Source: Chloroflexota bacterium (GTDB lineage Bacteria > Chloroflexota > Anaerolineae > CG2-30-64-16). Taken from it: 64,000 nt of DNA. The stretch spans positions 1 through 64,000 of the forward strand of contig JAPLHB010000114.1 of assembly GCA_026389845.1 (NCBI GenBank), read 5' to 3'. The translations under genes were made by a program, and so were the position numbers. This document shows, one piece after another, positions 16,445 through 25,204 of this stretch (position 1 is the first letter of the stretch; each line of letters opens with the position of its first letter). The notes beneath the pieces were generated by a model. The model saw nothing but the letters and a program-made list of their open reading frames with translations, had not been told where the DNA came from and did not search any database.

Positions 16445-18052
16445 TCACATCCCCCAAACTGTCACTGGAAACTCGGCCGTCCGTCCCGATGCGCCGCGAT
16501 AGGTTTCGTCGCGGCGAAAGATCTTGGCCTCCCACGGTTTGGCCGGATCGCGGTCGAAGATAATCAGGTGCGCTTCGTCGGCGTTGCAGCGGTCGGCGTA
16601 TTCCCACGTCTGCGTCAGGCCGTCGGCCAGCGTCGCCGCCAATGACCTGTGCAGCAGCTTCAACTCGATCACAGCGCGCTGAACGCCGCCGGGGTAAGGC
16701 CAGATGATCAACAGGTCGGTGCGCTTGCGGCCCAGGCCGTATTCCCGTTCCACGCGGCCGCCGCCGTTGACGATGCGTTGGAGGAAGGCCTGCATGAGCA
16801 GTTGAGGGCCGGCCTCCGGGTATTCGAAACGCTCCACCCAACTCTCGGCATGTTCTCGGAAGAACTGTTGGAACCCCGCCAGGAGCTTATTCATGTCCAG
16901 TCGGCCGTCTGGCCGGATGTACCAGGCCGGCTGGACAGTGCTCTCGAAGTTGAGCTGCGTGATGAACGTCAGTTCCCGCGGGATGACCTCACGGTAGATG
17001 GCGTTGGCGATTTGGGGACCGCTCGACGTGCGGTAGATCAGGCCCAGATCGGTCACATAGCGCAGGTCGTCCTCGCTCACCGTGCCGTCCAGATCCGCGC
17101 CTTGTAGCATTGGCTCGATCACCCGCCGCATGCGCGGCTCCTTCAGCTTGTCGGTCAGTTGATCCAGATGGGTCTCACGGCGGAGGATTAGGTTTTCTTT
17201 GGCTTCCTGGATCATTTCCGCCGTGATCGGTCGTGTCGCTGCGCGGTTCTCCTTGATCCGGAAGGTGACTTCATAACCCAGGGCATTGACCAGCCACGGC
17301 TGGCCGCGGGTCAGCTCCCAGGCGGCATCCAGCGCGGCCGGCTCGAAGACCTGCCCTGTTTCCTCAGTATGTTCCTGGTAGAGCCGGATCATTTCCGCAC
17401 GGTTGAAGTCGCCCAACCGCAACGACTCCGCCTTGATGTTGAACGCGCTGCCGCCGGTGATCTGCGTCTTCTCGCGGTCGGAATAGATGCGGTAGTCGCG
17501 AACATCACGCACGCCGCACAGGATGATCGTCGAGGGGAAGAGTGCCGGCCGCTTGTCGTAACCGCCGCGCAGTTGACGCAGCACCGAGATCAGCGTGTCG
17601 CCGACCAGTGCATCTACCTCGTCAATCATCAGCACGAGCGGTTTGGGGCTTTGCTCGGCCCAGCGGGTCAACGCCTCGGCCAGCGCGGCATGGGCACCGC
17701 GCACCTGCACAATCTCGGAGAAGTGATCGTCCAGAAATGGATCGTGGAGGAAGTCACGCGCACGCGAGGCCAACTCGCCGATGATGGCCCGCATCGCGGC
17801 CTCGACGTCCTCGCGCGCGGATTGGCCGATTTCGACGTTGATGTAGAGCGCCCGATAGTCGCCTGCGCGGTTGAGATAGTCCATCAACGCCAGCAGGCAG
17901 GTCGTCTTGCCGGTCTGCCGGGGCGCGTGGAGGACGAAGTACTTGCGCTGAGCAATCAGCGTCAGCACGTCGTCCAGGCTGAACCGTTCCAACGGCGGCA
18001 GGCAGTAGTGATCCTGGCAGTTGACCGGGCCGGCGGTATTGAAGAAGCGCAT
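16445..18052 (-). CDS. AAA-family ATPase with C-terminal nuclease-like domain
   Basis: A 535-residue protein from ATG 18052 (MRFFNTAGPVNCQDHYCLPP). It has a Walker A motif in LHAPRQTGKTTCLLALMDYL, a Walker B in PLVLMIDEVDALVGDTLIS, and a sensor region ILCGVRDVRDYRIYSD. The C-terminal part (GRKRTDLLIIWPYPGGVQRAVIELKLL) fits a PD-(D/E)xK-type nuclease fold. This architecture is frequent in mobile-element or defence-associated ATPases of unknown substrate. It is a stand-alone gene between the AOR and radical SAM genes. Confidence 0.8.
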   Translation of the reverse strand: MRFFNTAGPVNCQDHYCLPPLERFSLDDVLTLIAQRKYFVLHAPRQTGKTTCLLALMDYLNRAGDYRALYINVEIGQSAREDVEAAMRAIIGELASRARDFLHDPFLDDHFSEIVQVRGAHAALAEALTRWAEQSPKPLVLMIDEVDALVGDTLISVLRQLRGGYDKRPALFPSTIILCGVRDVRDYRIYSDREKTQITGGSAFNIKAESLRLGDFNRAEMIRLYQEHTEETGQVFEPAALDAAWELTRGQPWLVNALGYEVTFRIKENRAATRPITAEMIQEAKENLILRRETHLDQLTDKLKEPRMRRVIEPMLQGADLDGTVSEDDLRYVTDLGLIYRTSSGPQIANAIYREVIPRELTFITQLNFESTVQPAWYIRPDGRLDMNKLLAGFQQFFREHAESWVERFEYPEAGPQLLMQAFLQRIVNGGGRVEREYGLGRKRTDLLIIWPYPGGVQRAVIELKLLHRSLAATLADGLTQTWEYADRCNADEAHLIIFDRDPAKPWEAKIFRRDETYRGASGRTAEFPVTVWGM

Positions 18053-18241
18053 GGGGCACCTCGCGTTCGCTCGAAAAGGACGGCCTGAGTATACCACAAG
18101 AGCGCGCGATTGACGCGGCGGATAGCCGATGCAGTCAGCCGCCGGAAGCTGGAGGCCGTTCGACTACGAGATGGAGCGAGCTGATGTGACGAATCCACCA
18201 ACCCACCAATCTGCCAACCTACCGATCTACCAACTTACCCC

Positions 18242-19324
<1,083 letters not shown>

Positions 19325-19447
19325 GAGGGCATTATAGGCGCGCGGGAGGTGAATCGCAAATGGCAGATGGCAGATGGCAAATAGCAGATAGCAGATAGCA
19401 GATGGCTGAGGGCGTGTGAGCAGGTGAGTAGGAGAATCTGATCCTGC
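19325..19447. repeat. short tandem spacer repeat
   Basis: A run of degenerate 7-8-bp units (GCAGATGG, GCAAATAG, GCAGATAG) lies upstream of the radical SAM gene. No coding signal was seen. Confidence 0.7.
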
Positions 19448-19693
19448 TCACCCGTCTTCGACGCCGACCCAGAAGTGGTGGGGCAGGATGTTGCTGGCGG
19501 GGATCACGCGCAGGGTGGCGGGGAAAAGCTGCCCCTGGGCGACGGCCATCTGTCCATCGAGCGTGGCTCGGTTGACGTAACAAGCGTTCGGTGGCACGCC
19601 GAACTTCTCGCGGTAACGCCGTGCGGCGTCCTCGATTTTCGCCGTCAATCCCCGGCGCGGGTCATTGTCGAACCAGAGCAGACCGATTTGCAT
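19448..19693 (-). CDS. hypothetical protein, last gene of the lexA run
   Basis: An 81-residue protein starting at ATG 19693 (MQIGLLWFDNDPRRGLTAKI) with a KFGVPPNACYVNRATLDG segment. The frame is open further upstream, but that part is spacer sequence. No family was assigned. It follows the DUF6504-like gene by about 100 bp on the same strand, so it may belong to the same SOS-controlled transcription unit. Confidence 0.65.
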   Translation of the reverse strand: MQIGLLWFDNDPRRGLTAKIEDAARRYREKFGVPPNACYVNRATLDGQMAVAQGQLFPATLRVIPASNILPHHFWVGVEDG

Positions 19694-19796
19694 GGCGACC
19701 TCCATCATGGCGGGACGCAGATGAACGCAGAAACGCGCAGATTCTCGCTGGAGACACGATCCGTGTTCATCCGCGTCCCTATCTCCGACCGCCGAT

Positions 19797-20171
19797 TCAC
19801 ACTCCGGCAGGCTGCACAAGGCGCGCCGGCACGGCCGTCTGGTATTGAGGTCGGAGTGCCGGCCGCAGAACCGTCCGCCGCGTCCGCAGACGCCAGAAGG
19901 GCAGAGGGTAGCGCGGGACGTTGTGCCAGCGCGCCCACAGCCGGCTCAGCCCGTTTGGCGACCGATGCAGCCACCAGGCGCCCGAATCGGTGAAAAGGCT
20001 CAACTCGAAATACCCCTGCCCCGTGCGCACGCGGTAGCGCCGCTCCAGGCCGAGGGTCTTGATGCTCTCCACTGCCAACACCCGCACCGTCCGCCCCTGC
20101 CACCGGAACGCATGGGGGTAGAAACGGTTTGAGTCGAGAATGACTTTTAATGGATTCGTTGGGTCAGCCAT
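19797..20171 (-). CDS. DUF6504-like small protein
   Basis: A 124-residue protein with AGGAG upstream of ATG 20171. The core (PHAFRWQGRTVRVLAVES, then RRYRVRTGQGYFELSLFTDSGAWWLHRS) resembles the small beta-rich DUF6504 proteins often encoded beside SOS or mutasome genes. The 35 C-terminal residues are Arg/Pro-rich and weakly conserved in appearance. It lies about 190 bp downstream of the membrane protein gene, separated by a mobile palindrome. The assignment rests on pattern recall only. Confidence 0.6.
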   Translation of the reverse strand: MADPTNPLKVILDSNRFYPHAFRWQGRTVRVLAVESIKTLGLERRYRVRTGQGYFELSLFTDSGAWWLHRSPNGLSRLWARWHNVPRYPLPFWRLRTRRTVLRPALRPQYQTAVPARLVQPAGV

Positions 20172-20280
20172 CAGAATTGCTCCTATCAGACGTATTGCGT
20201 GTTGCGTATTGCGTGGACCATCATGGGAAGCTCGCCGCGATCACGGAACACGCAATACGCACTACGCAGTACCCTAGCCC

Positions 20281-20361
20281 CAATACGGTACAGATAAGGC
20301 AGCAGAGGCGGCTCCCACGCCGCCGGGCATGGGAGCCCGGCCTGCTAACTGAACCGTATTG
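20281..20361. mobile_element. 81-bp MITE (family A) with 10-bp target duplication
   Basis: The element starts CAATACGGTACAG and ends CTGAACCGTATTG (terminal inverted repeats) around a GGCGGCTCCC...GGGAGCC core. It is flanked by the perfect direct repeat ACCCTAGCCC at 20271-20280 and 20362-20371. A second copy of the same length, in reverse orientation, is at 36370-36450. Confidence 0.88.
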
Positions 20362-20364
20362 ACC

Positions 20365-20736
20365 CTAGCCCCAATCTTCCTCATCTCCGACGACTCTCAG
20401 CCGCCGCAGCCCGCCGTCCAACGCGTATTCGGGCGGCAAGAGCGGCATCATCGGCTGCTGGTTGCGTTGACTCATGAGGTCAGCCGGGTTCAGGACGATG
20501 ATGTTCGGCTGCTGGAGCTGCGGGTAGGCCGGCGGTTGGGGCATTGGCTCGGCGCGGTAGGCCGATCGCTCGCGGCGCAGCAGCGCGACCAGCAGCAGAC
20601 TGGTCGGCACGCTGGCCGCGACGCCCACGGCCACGCCAATGACGACCGCCATCGCATCCGTGCTCATTCGCTGGCCGACGACCAGCGCCAGCGTGACTCC
20701 GAAGCCCAGCATGATCGGGATGATCCATTTTCTCAT
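20365..20736 (-). CDS. small membrane protein next to the FtsK-like gene
   Basis: A 123-residue protein with two N-terminal hydrophobic segments (IIPIMLGFGVTLALVVG and AVVIGVAVGVAASVPTSLLLVALL), a short basic stretch RRERSAYR, and a Pro/Gln-rich tail. Its start overlaps the FtsK-like gene stop by four bases, so the two are translationally coupled. Function is unknown; it could anchor or regulate the ATPase. The MITE of family A lies immediately downstream. Confidence 0.75.
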   Translation of the reverse strand: MRKWIIPIMLGFGVTLALVVGQRMSTDAMAVVIGVAVGVAASVPTSLLLVALLRRERSAYRAEPMPQPPAYPQLQQPNIIVLNPADLMSQRNQQPMMPLLPPEYALDGGLRRLRVVGDEEDWG

Positions 20737-21899
20737 CGCGTCAAGCTCCCGCCTGGCAGGGCGCGCAGCCGATTGCCCAGGCCAAGAACGGCTCCCATGC
20801 CCGGCGGCGTGGGAGCCGCCTCCGCCGGGCCGGCAGCCTGGCGAGCACCCTGCAGATGGACGTCTTGCCAGGTGCGCCGCCGGCGACCGCCCTCGCGGAT
20901 GCGGCCGACCGCCTCCGCCATGTCTGGCCCCGAGGCGTACGCGGCCTGGAACCGGATCACCTGGCCCTTGGCGACCAGCAGGAAGTCACCGCGGCCCAGC
21001 AGCCGCTCGGCCTCGGTCCCGGCAACGCCCGCCGCCACTTTTGCGTCCTCGGGGCTGACCACGCTGCCCACCAGACGCACCGGGAAGTTCGCCTTCATCA
21101 TCCCGCCCACCAGCGCGGCGGCGGGCCGTTGCGTGGCCGCCACCACGTGGATGCCCGCCTCGCGACCCCGCTGGGTCAGGCGGGTCAGCGCGTCCCCCAC
21201 GGCCTTGCCGCCGGTCGCCAGCAGGTCGGCCAGCTCGTCAATCGCCACGACCAGTTTCGGCAACGCGCTGCCCGCGGTATCCCGCCGCGCCATCTCGACC
21301 ACCAGCGCATCGAGCATCGCCGCCGCGTCGCCGGACTCCTGCACCACGCCCCGCCCCTGCCAGATGTGCGGCAGGCCGGCCAGCGGGGCGAAGCCGCGGC
21401 CCTTCGGGTCCACCAGCGCCATTTGCAGCCGGCCGGGGTGGTTGTACATCGCCAACGAAAGCAGCAGCGTGCGCGCCAGCGCCGTCTTTCCGCTGCCGGT
21501 GGTCCCCGCCACCAGCACGTGCGCCACATCGGGGCTGTCGAGCCGAAGGAGGAGCGGCGCGCCCCCTTCATCCACCCCCAGCACCGCGCAGACCGGCGGC
21601 ACCGCGCTCAACTTGCCGCAGAGACCCATCAGCTCCACCGTGCGCGGGGTCTCGCGCGGCACTTCGACGTGGAGCACGCCACCCTCGCGGTAGACGCGGG
21701 TGGCCCGCGCGCCCAGGGCGAACGCAAGTTCTTCGGCCAGGCTGCCGACCTTGTTCAGCTTCGTCCCCAGGGCTGTCGTCACGTCGAACCTCACGAAACG
21801 GGGCGTCACCGTGGCCTGCCAGACGCGGGCAGGCACCTTGTGCGCCGTCAGCACCGACTCGATGCGGGCGGCTTGAAGCTCGTACTTGTTGGATGGCAT
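20733..21899 (-). CDS. FtsK/SpoIIIE-type DNA translocase ATPase, short form
   Basis: A 388-residue protein from ATG 21899 (CGGAGG upstream). It has the FtsK signature: Walker A in VLVAGTTGSGKTALARTLLL, Walker B in KLVVAIDELADLL, and RGREAGIHVVAATQRPAAALV. It lacks the membrane and gamma domains of cell-division FtsK, as do translocases of plasmids and integrative elements. It therefore probably pumps DNA in a specialised role. In the C-terminal tail, AEAAPTPPGMGA is encoded by the core of a family A palindrome (about 20791-20823). It lies downstream of lexA on the same strand. Confidence 0.85.
   Translation of the reverse strand: MPSNKYELQAARIESVLTAHKVPARVWQATVTPRFVRFDVTTALGTKLNKVGSLAEELAFALGARATRVYREGGVLHVEVPRETPRTVELMGLCGKLSAVPPVCAVLGVDEGGAPLLLRLDSPDVAHVLVAGTTGSGKTALARTLLLSLAMYNHPGRLQMALVDPKGRGFAPLAGLPHIWQGRGVVQESGDAAAMLDALVVEMARRDTAGSALPKLVVAIDELADLLATGGKAVGDALTRLTQRGREAGIHVVAATQRPAAALVGGMMKANFPVRLVGSVVSPEDAKVAAGVAGTEAERLLGRGDFLLVAKGQVIRFQAAYASGPDMAEAVGRIREGGRRRRTWQDVHLQGARQAAGPAEAAPTPPGMGAVLGLGNRLRALPGGSLTR
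20791..20823. repeat. family A palindrome core inside the ftsK-like gene
   Basis: GGCTCCCATGCCCGGCGG followed by CGTGGGAGCC matches the core of the family A MITE but lacks its outer arms. It is read in frame as part of the protein tail. Confidence 0.7.
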
Positions 21900-22032
21900 G
21901 GCGCGCCTCCGGGGTGTTGCGTGTTGCGTAGTCCGTAGAACGCACGACTCGCGTACGGCGGAAGCACGAAACACGCACCACGCACTACGTTCAGGCCGTG
22001 CGCCTGCCCCTGCCCTACAGGCCGCTTGTCCG

Positions 22033-22719
22033 CTATCCCATCTGCCGCATGATCAGCACGACCTTGCCGTAGACCCGCACTTGGTCGGGCTGATGGAGGG
22101 GGATGGGATCGAGAGACATCCGCGGGTTGGCTGCTCGCAGGCGCACGTGTCCGCTCTCGCGATAGAAGTGCTTCAAGGTGGTGGCTGTCTGACCGTCGTC
22201 GCCCGTCACCTCAGCGGCCACCAAGTCGCCGTTGACGATCTCGGCGTCGCCGTCCAGCACGACGATGTCGCCATCGTTGACCAGGGCGTCAATCATCGAG
22301 TCTCCGGACACGCGCAGCGCGAAGACGTTCTCGTGCCCGCGCACCTGGCTCCGCGCCAGCTCGATGGCCTCGTCCACGAAGGAATCGTCGGTCTGCACCG
22401 CGGTCTGGCGCAGCGGGCTGGCGCCGATCAGCCCGACCATCGGAACCCACAGGGTCTCGACCCGGAACGGCCGGCCGTCGGCCGACCGCAGCAGGGTGAT
22501 CGAGCGCGAGCGGCCCGGCTCCAGCCGGACGTACTGCCGCTCGTCCAGGCCCCGCAGGACGTTGTTGATGTGATACCCGCGACCACCGAGGCCGGCCGCG
22601 CGGCTCAACTCCTCCCGGCTGGGGCAGAAGCCGGGGCGCATCGTGCGGGCCAGGTGATCCAGCACCCGCACTTCCACTTCACTCAGGTCATTCGCAATCG
22701 CGTTGGTCAGGGCCGGCAT
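22033..22719 (-). CDS. lexA: LexA-like SOS repressor
   Basis: A 228-residue S24-peptidase repressor. The N-terminal winged-helix region is followed by the catalytic domain with Ser in FALRVSGDSMIDALVNDGDIV and Lys in ATTLKHFYRE. The cleavage region reads VPMVGLIGASPL, where typical LexA has GRIAAGxP; it is one residue shorter and lacks the usual Ala-Gly pair. It represses SOS genes until RecA-stimulated self-cleavage. Its own promoter carries two GAAC-N4-GTTC boxes, indicating autoregulation. Downstream on the same strand are the FtsK-like, membrane, DUF6504-like and small genes. Confidence 0.9.
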   Translation of the reverse strand: MPALTNAIANDLSEVEVRVLDHLARTMRPGFCPSREELSRAAGLGGRGYHINNVLRGLDERQYVRLEPGRSRSITLLRSADGRPFRVETLWVPMVGLIGASPLRQTAVQTDDSFVDEAIELARSQVRGHENVFALRVSGDSMIDALVNDGDIVVLDGDAEIVNGDLVAAEVTGDDGQTATTLKHFYRESGHVRLRAANPRMSLDPIPLHQPDQVRVYGKVVLIMRQMG

Positions 22720-22771
22720 CGTAACTCGCTCCTTTCGTGCGTGAATCTCCGTTTGCCCTCCGAACGCAGTC

Positions 22772-22820
22772 GAACGTTCGTTCTATGCGCTATCATAGCA
22801 GAACAAACGTTCGTTGTCAA
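22772..22820 (-). promoter_or_regulatory. lexA promoter with two LexA boxes
   Basis: Minus strand: -35 TTGACA (22820-22815), 17 bases, -10 TATGAT (22797-22792). One GAAC-N4-GTTC box (22801-22812) lies in the spacer and a second (22772-22783) just downstream of the transcription start. This is the textbook arrangement for an autorepressed lexA gene with the Gram-positive-type operator. Confidence 0.92.
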
Positions 22821-22848
22821 GTCCCCAAATGAAGGAATTTGCGCGGTA

Positions 22849-23622
22849 TCACCAGATCAACGACAGGCACGTCACTCCGCCATCCGCCTTCGCGAACTCG
22901 GAGACGGGGACGGGCAGCACGGTGAAGCCGCGGGCGCGGAGCATGGAGGTGGTGCGAGGATAACCGGCAGGGAGGATGATGGTGTCGTCCACGGCCAGCG
23001 CGTCCGCGGCGTAGGCTTCTTCGTCCAGCACAGCGAGCGCGTCCAGGCCGGCGAAAGCCGGGTGATCGGCATAGGTCGCGATCGCCAACACTGTGTTGTG
23101 GCCGATGTAGGTAGCAGCGGTCTTGAGGTGCAGACAACCGGCAACAGGGACGGCATAAACCGGCGGAGGAGCCAGACCTGACAGGTCTGCCAGCGCGACG
23201 ACCAATTGGGCGATCCCCGCGGCGTTGGTGCGGGCCGACCGGCCCACCAGCACGCGGTCGGCCGCGACGATGACGTCGCCGCCTTCCAGTGTGCCGGGTC
23301 GAACGATACGCGCCAGCGGAAAGCGGCCGGCCAGAAACTGCGCGACCGTGGCTTCCTCTCCGCGCCGGCTCGCCGCGCCGGGCCGGCAGATCACCGCCGT
23401 GCCACCCGCGATCACTGCGGTGTCTTCAACGAAACAGCCGTCGGGGTAACGCTCGTCGGCGGGCAGGATTTCGACCGTCAGGCCGGCCGCAGCCAGGGCC
23501 TGGCGATACTCGGCGTGTTGCGCCTGGGCCAGGGCCACGTCAGGCGCTGCGGCCGTGCTGCTGATGGCCCGGGCGAAGCTGGCGCCCGGCAGGCGAACGA
23601 GGGCATGAGTCTTCACGGGCAT
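22849..23622 (-). CDS. N(omega),N(omega)-dimethylarginine dimethylaminohydrolase
   Basis: A 257-residue amidinotransferase-superfamily protein with the DDAH pattern: GCFVEDTAVI, LEGGDVI, GRSARTN, HLKTAATYIG with the catalytic His at about residue 162, and the C-terminal nucleophile Cys in GGVTCLSLIW. It hydrolyses methylated arginines, or possibly arginine-like compounds, to citrulline and an amine. It is a single gene transcribed away from radA, with no arginine catabolism genes beside it. Confidence 0.9.
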   Translation of the reverse strand: MPVKTHALVRLPGASFARAISSTAAAPDVALAQAQHAEYRQALAAAGLTVEILPADERYPDGCFVEDTAVIAGGTAVICRPGAASRRGEEATVAQFLAGRFPLARIVRPGTLEGGDVIVAADRVLVGRSARTNAAGIAQLVVALADLSGLAPPPVYAVPVAGCLHLKTAATYIGHNTVLAIATYADHPAFAGLDALAVLDEEAYAADALAVDDTIILPAGYPRTTSMLRARGFTVLPVPVSEFAKADGGVTCLSLIW

Positions 23623-23689
23623 TCTCCTTCAGAACGTTGGCCGATTGTAGCACGCGTCGGTGAGCAAGGACAAAACTGCATTTGGGGTC

Positions 23690-23718
23690 TTGACGTCAAC
23701 CCCGCGTCGCGGTAGAAT
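23690..23718 (+). promoter_or_regulatory. radA promoter
   Basis: TTGACG (23690-23695), a 17-base spacer, then TAGAAT (23713-23718), 80 bases before the radA start. No LexA box was seen in it. Confidence 0.75.
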
Positions 23719-23797
23719 GGGGTCGAACATCTGAGCGAACCCAGGCCCGCTCCTGAGTTCCCTCAGTTCCCCAGAGTTCCCTGAAAATCGAGGTCTC

Positions 23798-25204
23798 ATG
23801 CCCAAAACCAAAACCCGTTACGTCTGCCAGGTCTGCGGCAGTGCGCAGGCCAAATGGCAGGGCAAATGTCCTGACTGCGGCGAATGGAACACTCTGGTGG
23901 AAACGGTGATCCAGGAGCCGGCGCCTGGCCGCGGCGCGACCGTGATTTCCGCGGGTGCGACCGGCCCGCAGGCGTTGCCCGACATCCCCGCGGACGGCTA
24001 CGAGCGCATCCCGGTGTCCATCGCCGAATTGAGCCGCGTGCTCGGCGGCGGCATCGTGCCCGGCTCGGTGGTGCTCATCAGCGGGGACCCGGGGATAGGC
24101 AAAAGCACCCTGCTCCTACAGCTCTGTGCTTCCCTGGCAGAGGGTGGCGGCCCGGTGCTCTACGTCTCAGGCGAAGAATCGGCCAGCCAGATCAAGCTCC
24201 GCGCCGAGCGGCTGGGAATCGTCACGCCGCACATCCTGGTGCTGGCTGAAACGCATCTGGAGAGCATCGCCAGCCACATCGAAAAGACGCAGCCCAGGCT
24301 GGTCGTCGTGGATTCGGTGCAGAGCATCTACTCCGACGCGATCCCATCGGGCGCGGGCAGTGTGACCCAGGTGCGCGATTGCTCGGCGGCGCTGCTGCGA
24401 CAGGCAAAGGCGCAGACCTTCCCGCTCTTCCTGGTAGGTCACGTGACCAAGGAAGGCGCGATCGCCGGGCCGCGGGTGCTGGAACACATGGTGGATACCG
24501 TGCTCTACCTGGAAGGCGAGCGGTTTCACTCCTTCCGGCTGCTGCGCGCCACCAAGAACCGCTTCGGCTCGGCCAATGAGGTCGGCGTGTTCGAGATGGC
24601 CGAGCGGGGCATGGTCGAGGTGAAGAACCCGTCGGAGGCGTTCCTGGCCGAACGGCTGCCCAATTCCGCGGGATCGGCTATCGCGGTCACCATGGAAGGC
24701 ACGCGGCCGATCCTGGTGGAGGTGCAGGCGCTCACCAGCGCCACCAGCTTTGCGCAGCCGCGCCGCACCGCTAACGGAGTTGATTTCAACCGCCTGCTGC
24801 TCATCACCGCGGTGCTCGCCAAGCGCGCTCGCATCCGCCTGGCCGACCAGGACGTCTTCGCCAACGTCGTCGGTGGGCTGGAGGTGGAGGAACCGGCCGC
24901 GGACCTGGCGATCGCGGCCGCCATCGCGTCGTCGGCGCGCAACCGGCCCGTGGCCGCGGATCTGGCATTGATCGGCGAGGTGGGCCTGAGCGGCGAGCTG
25001 CGTAGCGTGGGCCAACTGCCGCGCCGGCTGAACGAGGCCGCCAAGCTCGGCTTCACCCGCGTGCTTGTCCCCAGATCGGTCGTCCGCAAGCTGGAGCACC
25101 CGCCCGCCGGGCTGGAGGTGCTGGGTGCGCGCACGCTGCGGGAGGCGCTGGAGATTGCGTTGGTGGGAGGTGAAACGGATGAAGCAGCGGATAGGAGCGG
25201 ATAA
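23798..25204 (+). CDS. radA: DNA repair protein RadA (Sms)
   Basis: A 468-residue protein of normal length with all RadA domains: an N-terminal C4 zinc finger (CQVCG...CPDCG, residues 9-30), a RecA-like ATPase with Walker A GDPGIGKST, the RadA-specific KNRFGS motif at about residue 250, and a C-terminal Lon-protease-like domain (DLAIAAAIASSARNRPV). It processes recombination intermediates by driving branch migration. The 3' end overlaps the aminotransferase start, suggesting a two-gene transcript. Confidence 0.96.
   Translation: MPKTKTRYVCQVCGSAQAKWQGKCPDCGEWNTLVETVIQEPAPGRGATVISAGATGPQALPDIPADGYERIPVSIAELSRVLGGGIVPGSVVLISGDPGIGKSTLLLQLCASLAEGGGPVLYVSGEESASQIKLRAERLGIVTPHILVLAETHLESIASHIEKTQPRLVVVDSVQSIYSDAIPSGAGSVTQVRDCSAALLRQAKAQTFPLFLVGHVTKEGAIAGPRVLEHMVDTVLYLEGERFHSFRLLRATKNRFGSANEVGVFEMAERGMVEVKNPSEAFLAERLPNSAGSAIAVTMEGTRPILVEVQALTSATSFAQPRRTANGVDFNRLLLITAVLAKRARIRLADQDVFANVVGGLEVEEPAADLAIAAAIASSARNRPVAADLALIGEVGLSGELRSVGQLPRRLNEAAKLGFTRVLVPRSVVRKLEHPPAGLEVLGARTLREALEIALVGGETDEAADRSG

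Noticed and set aside
20359-21938. Two long plus-strand frames opposite the ftsK-like gene
   Set aside because: The minus strand carries clear Walker A/B motifs; the plus-strand frames are Arg/Ala/Pro-rich shadows.
24167-25099. Minus-strand frame within radA
   Set aside because: radA is complete with all motifs on the plus strand.
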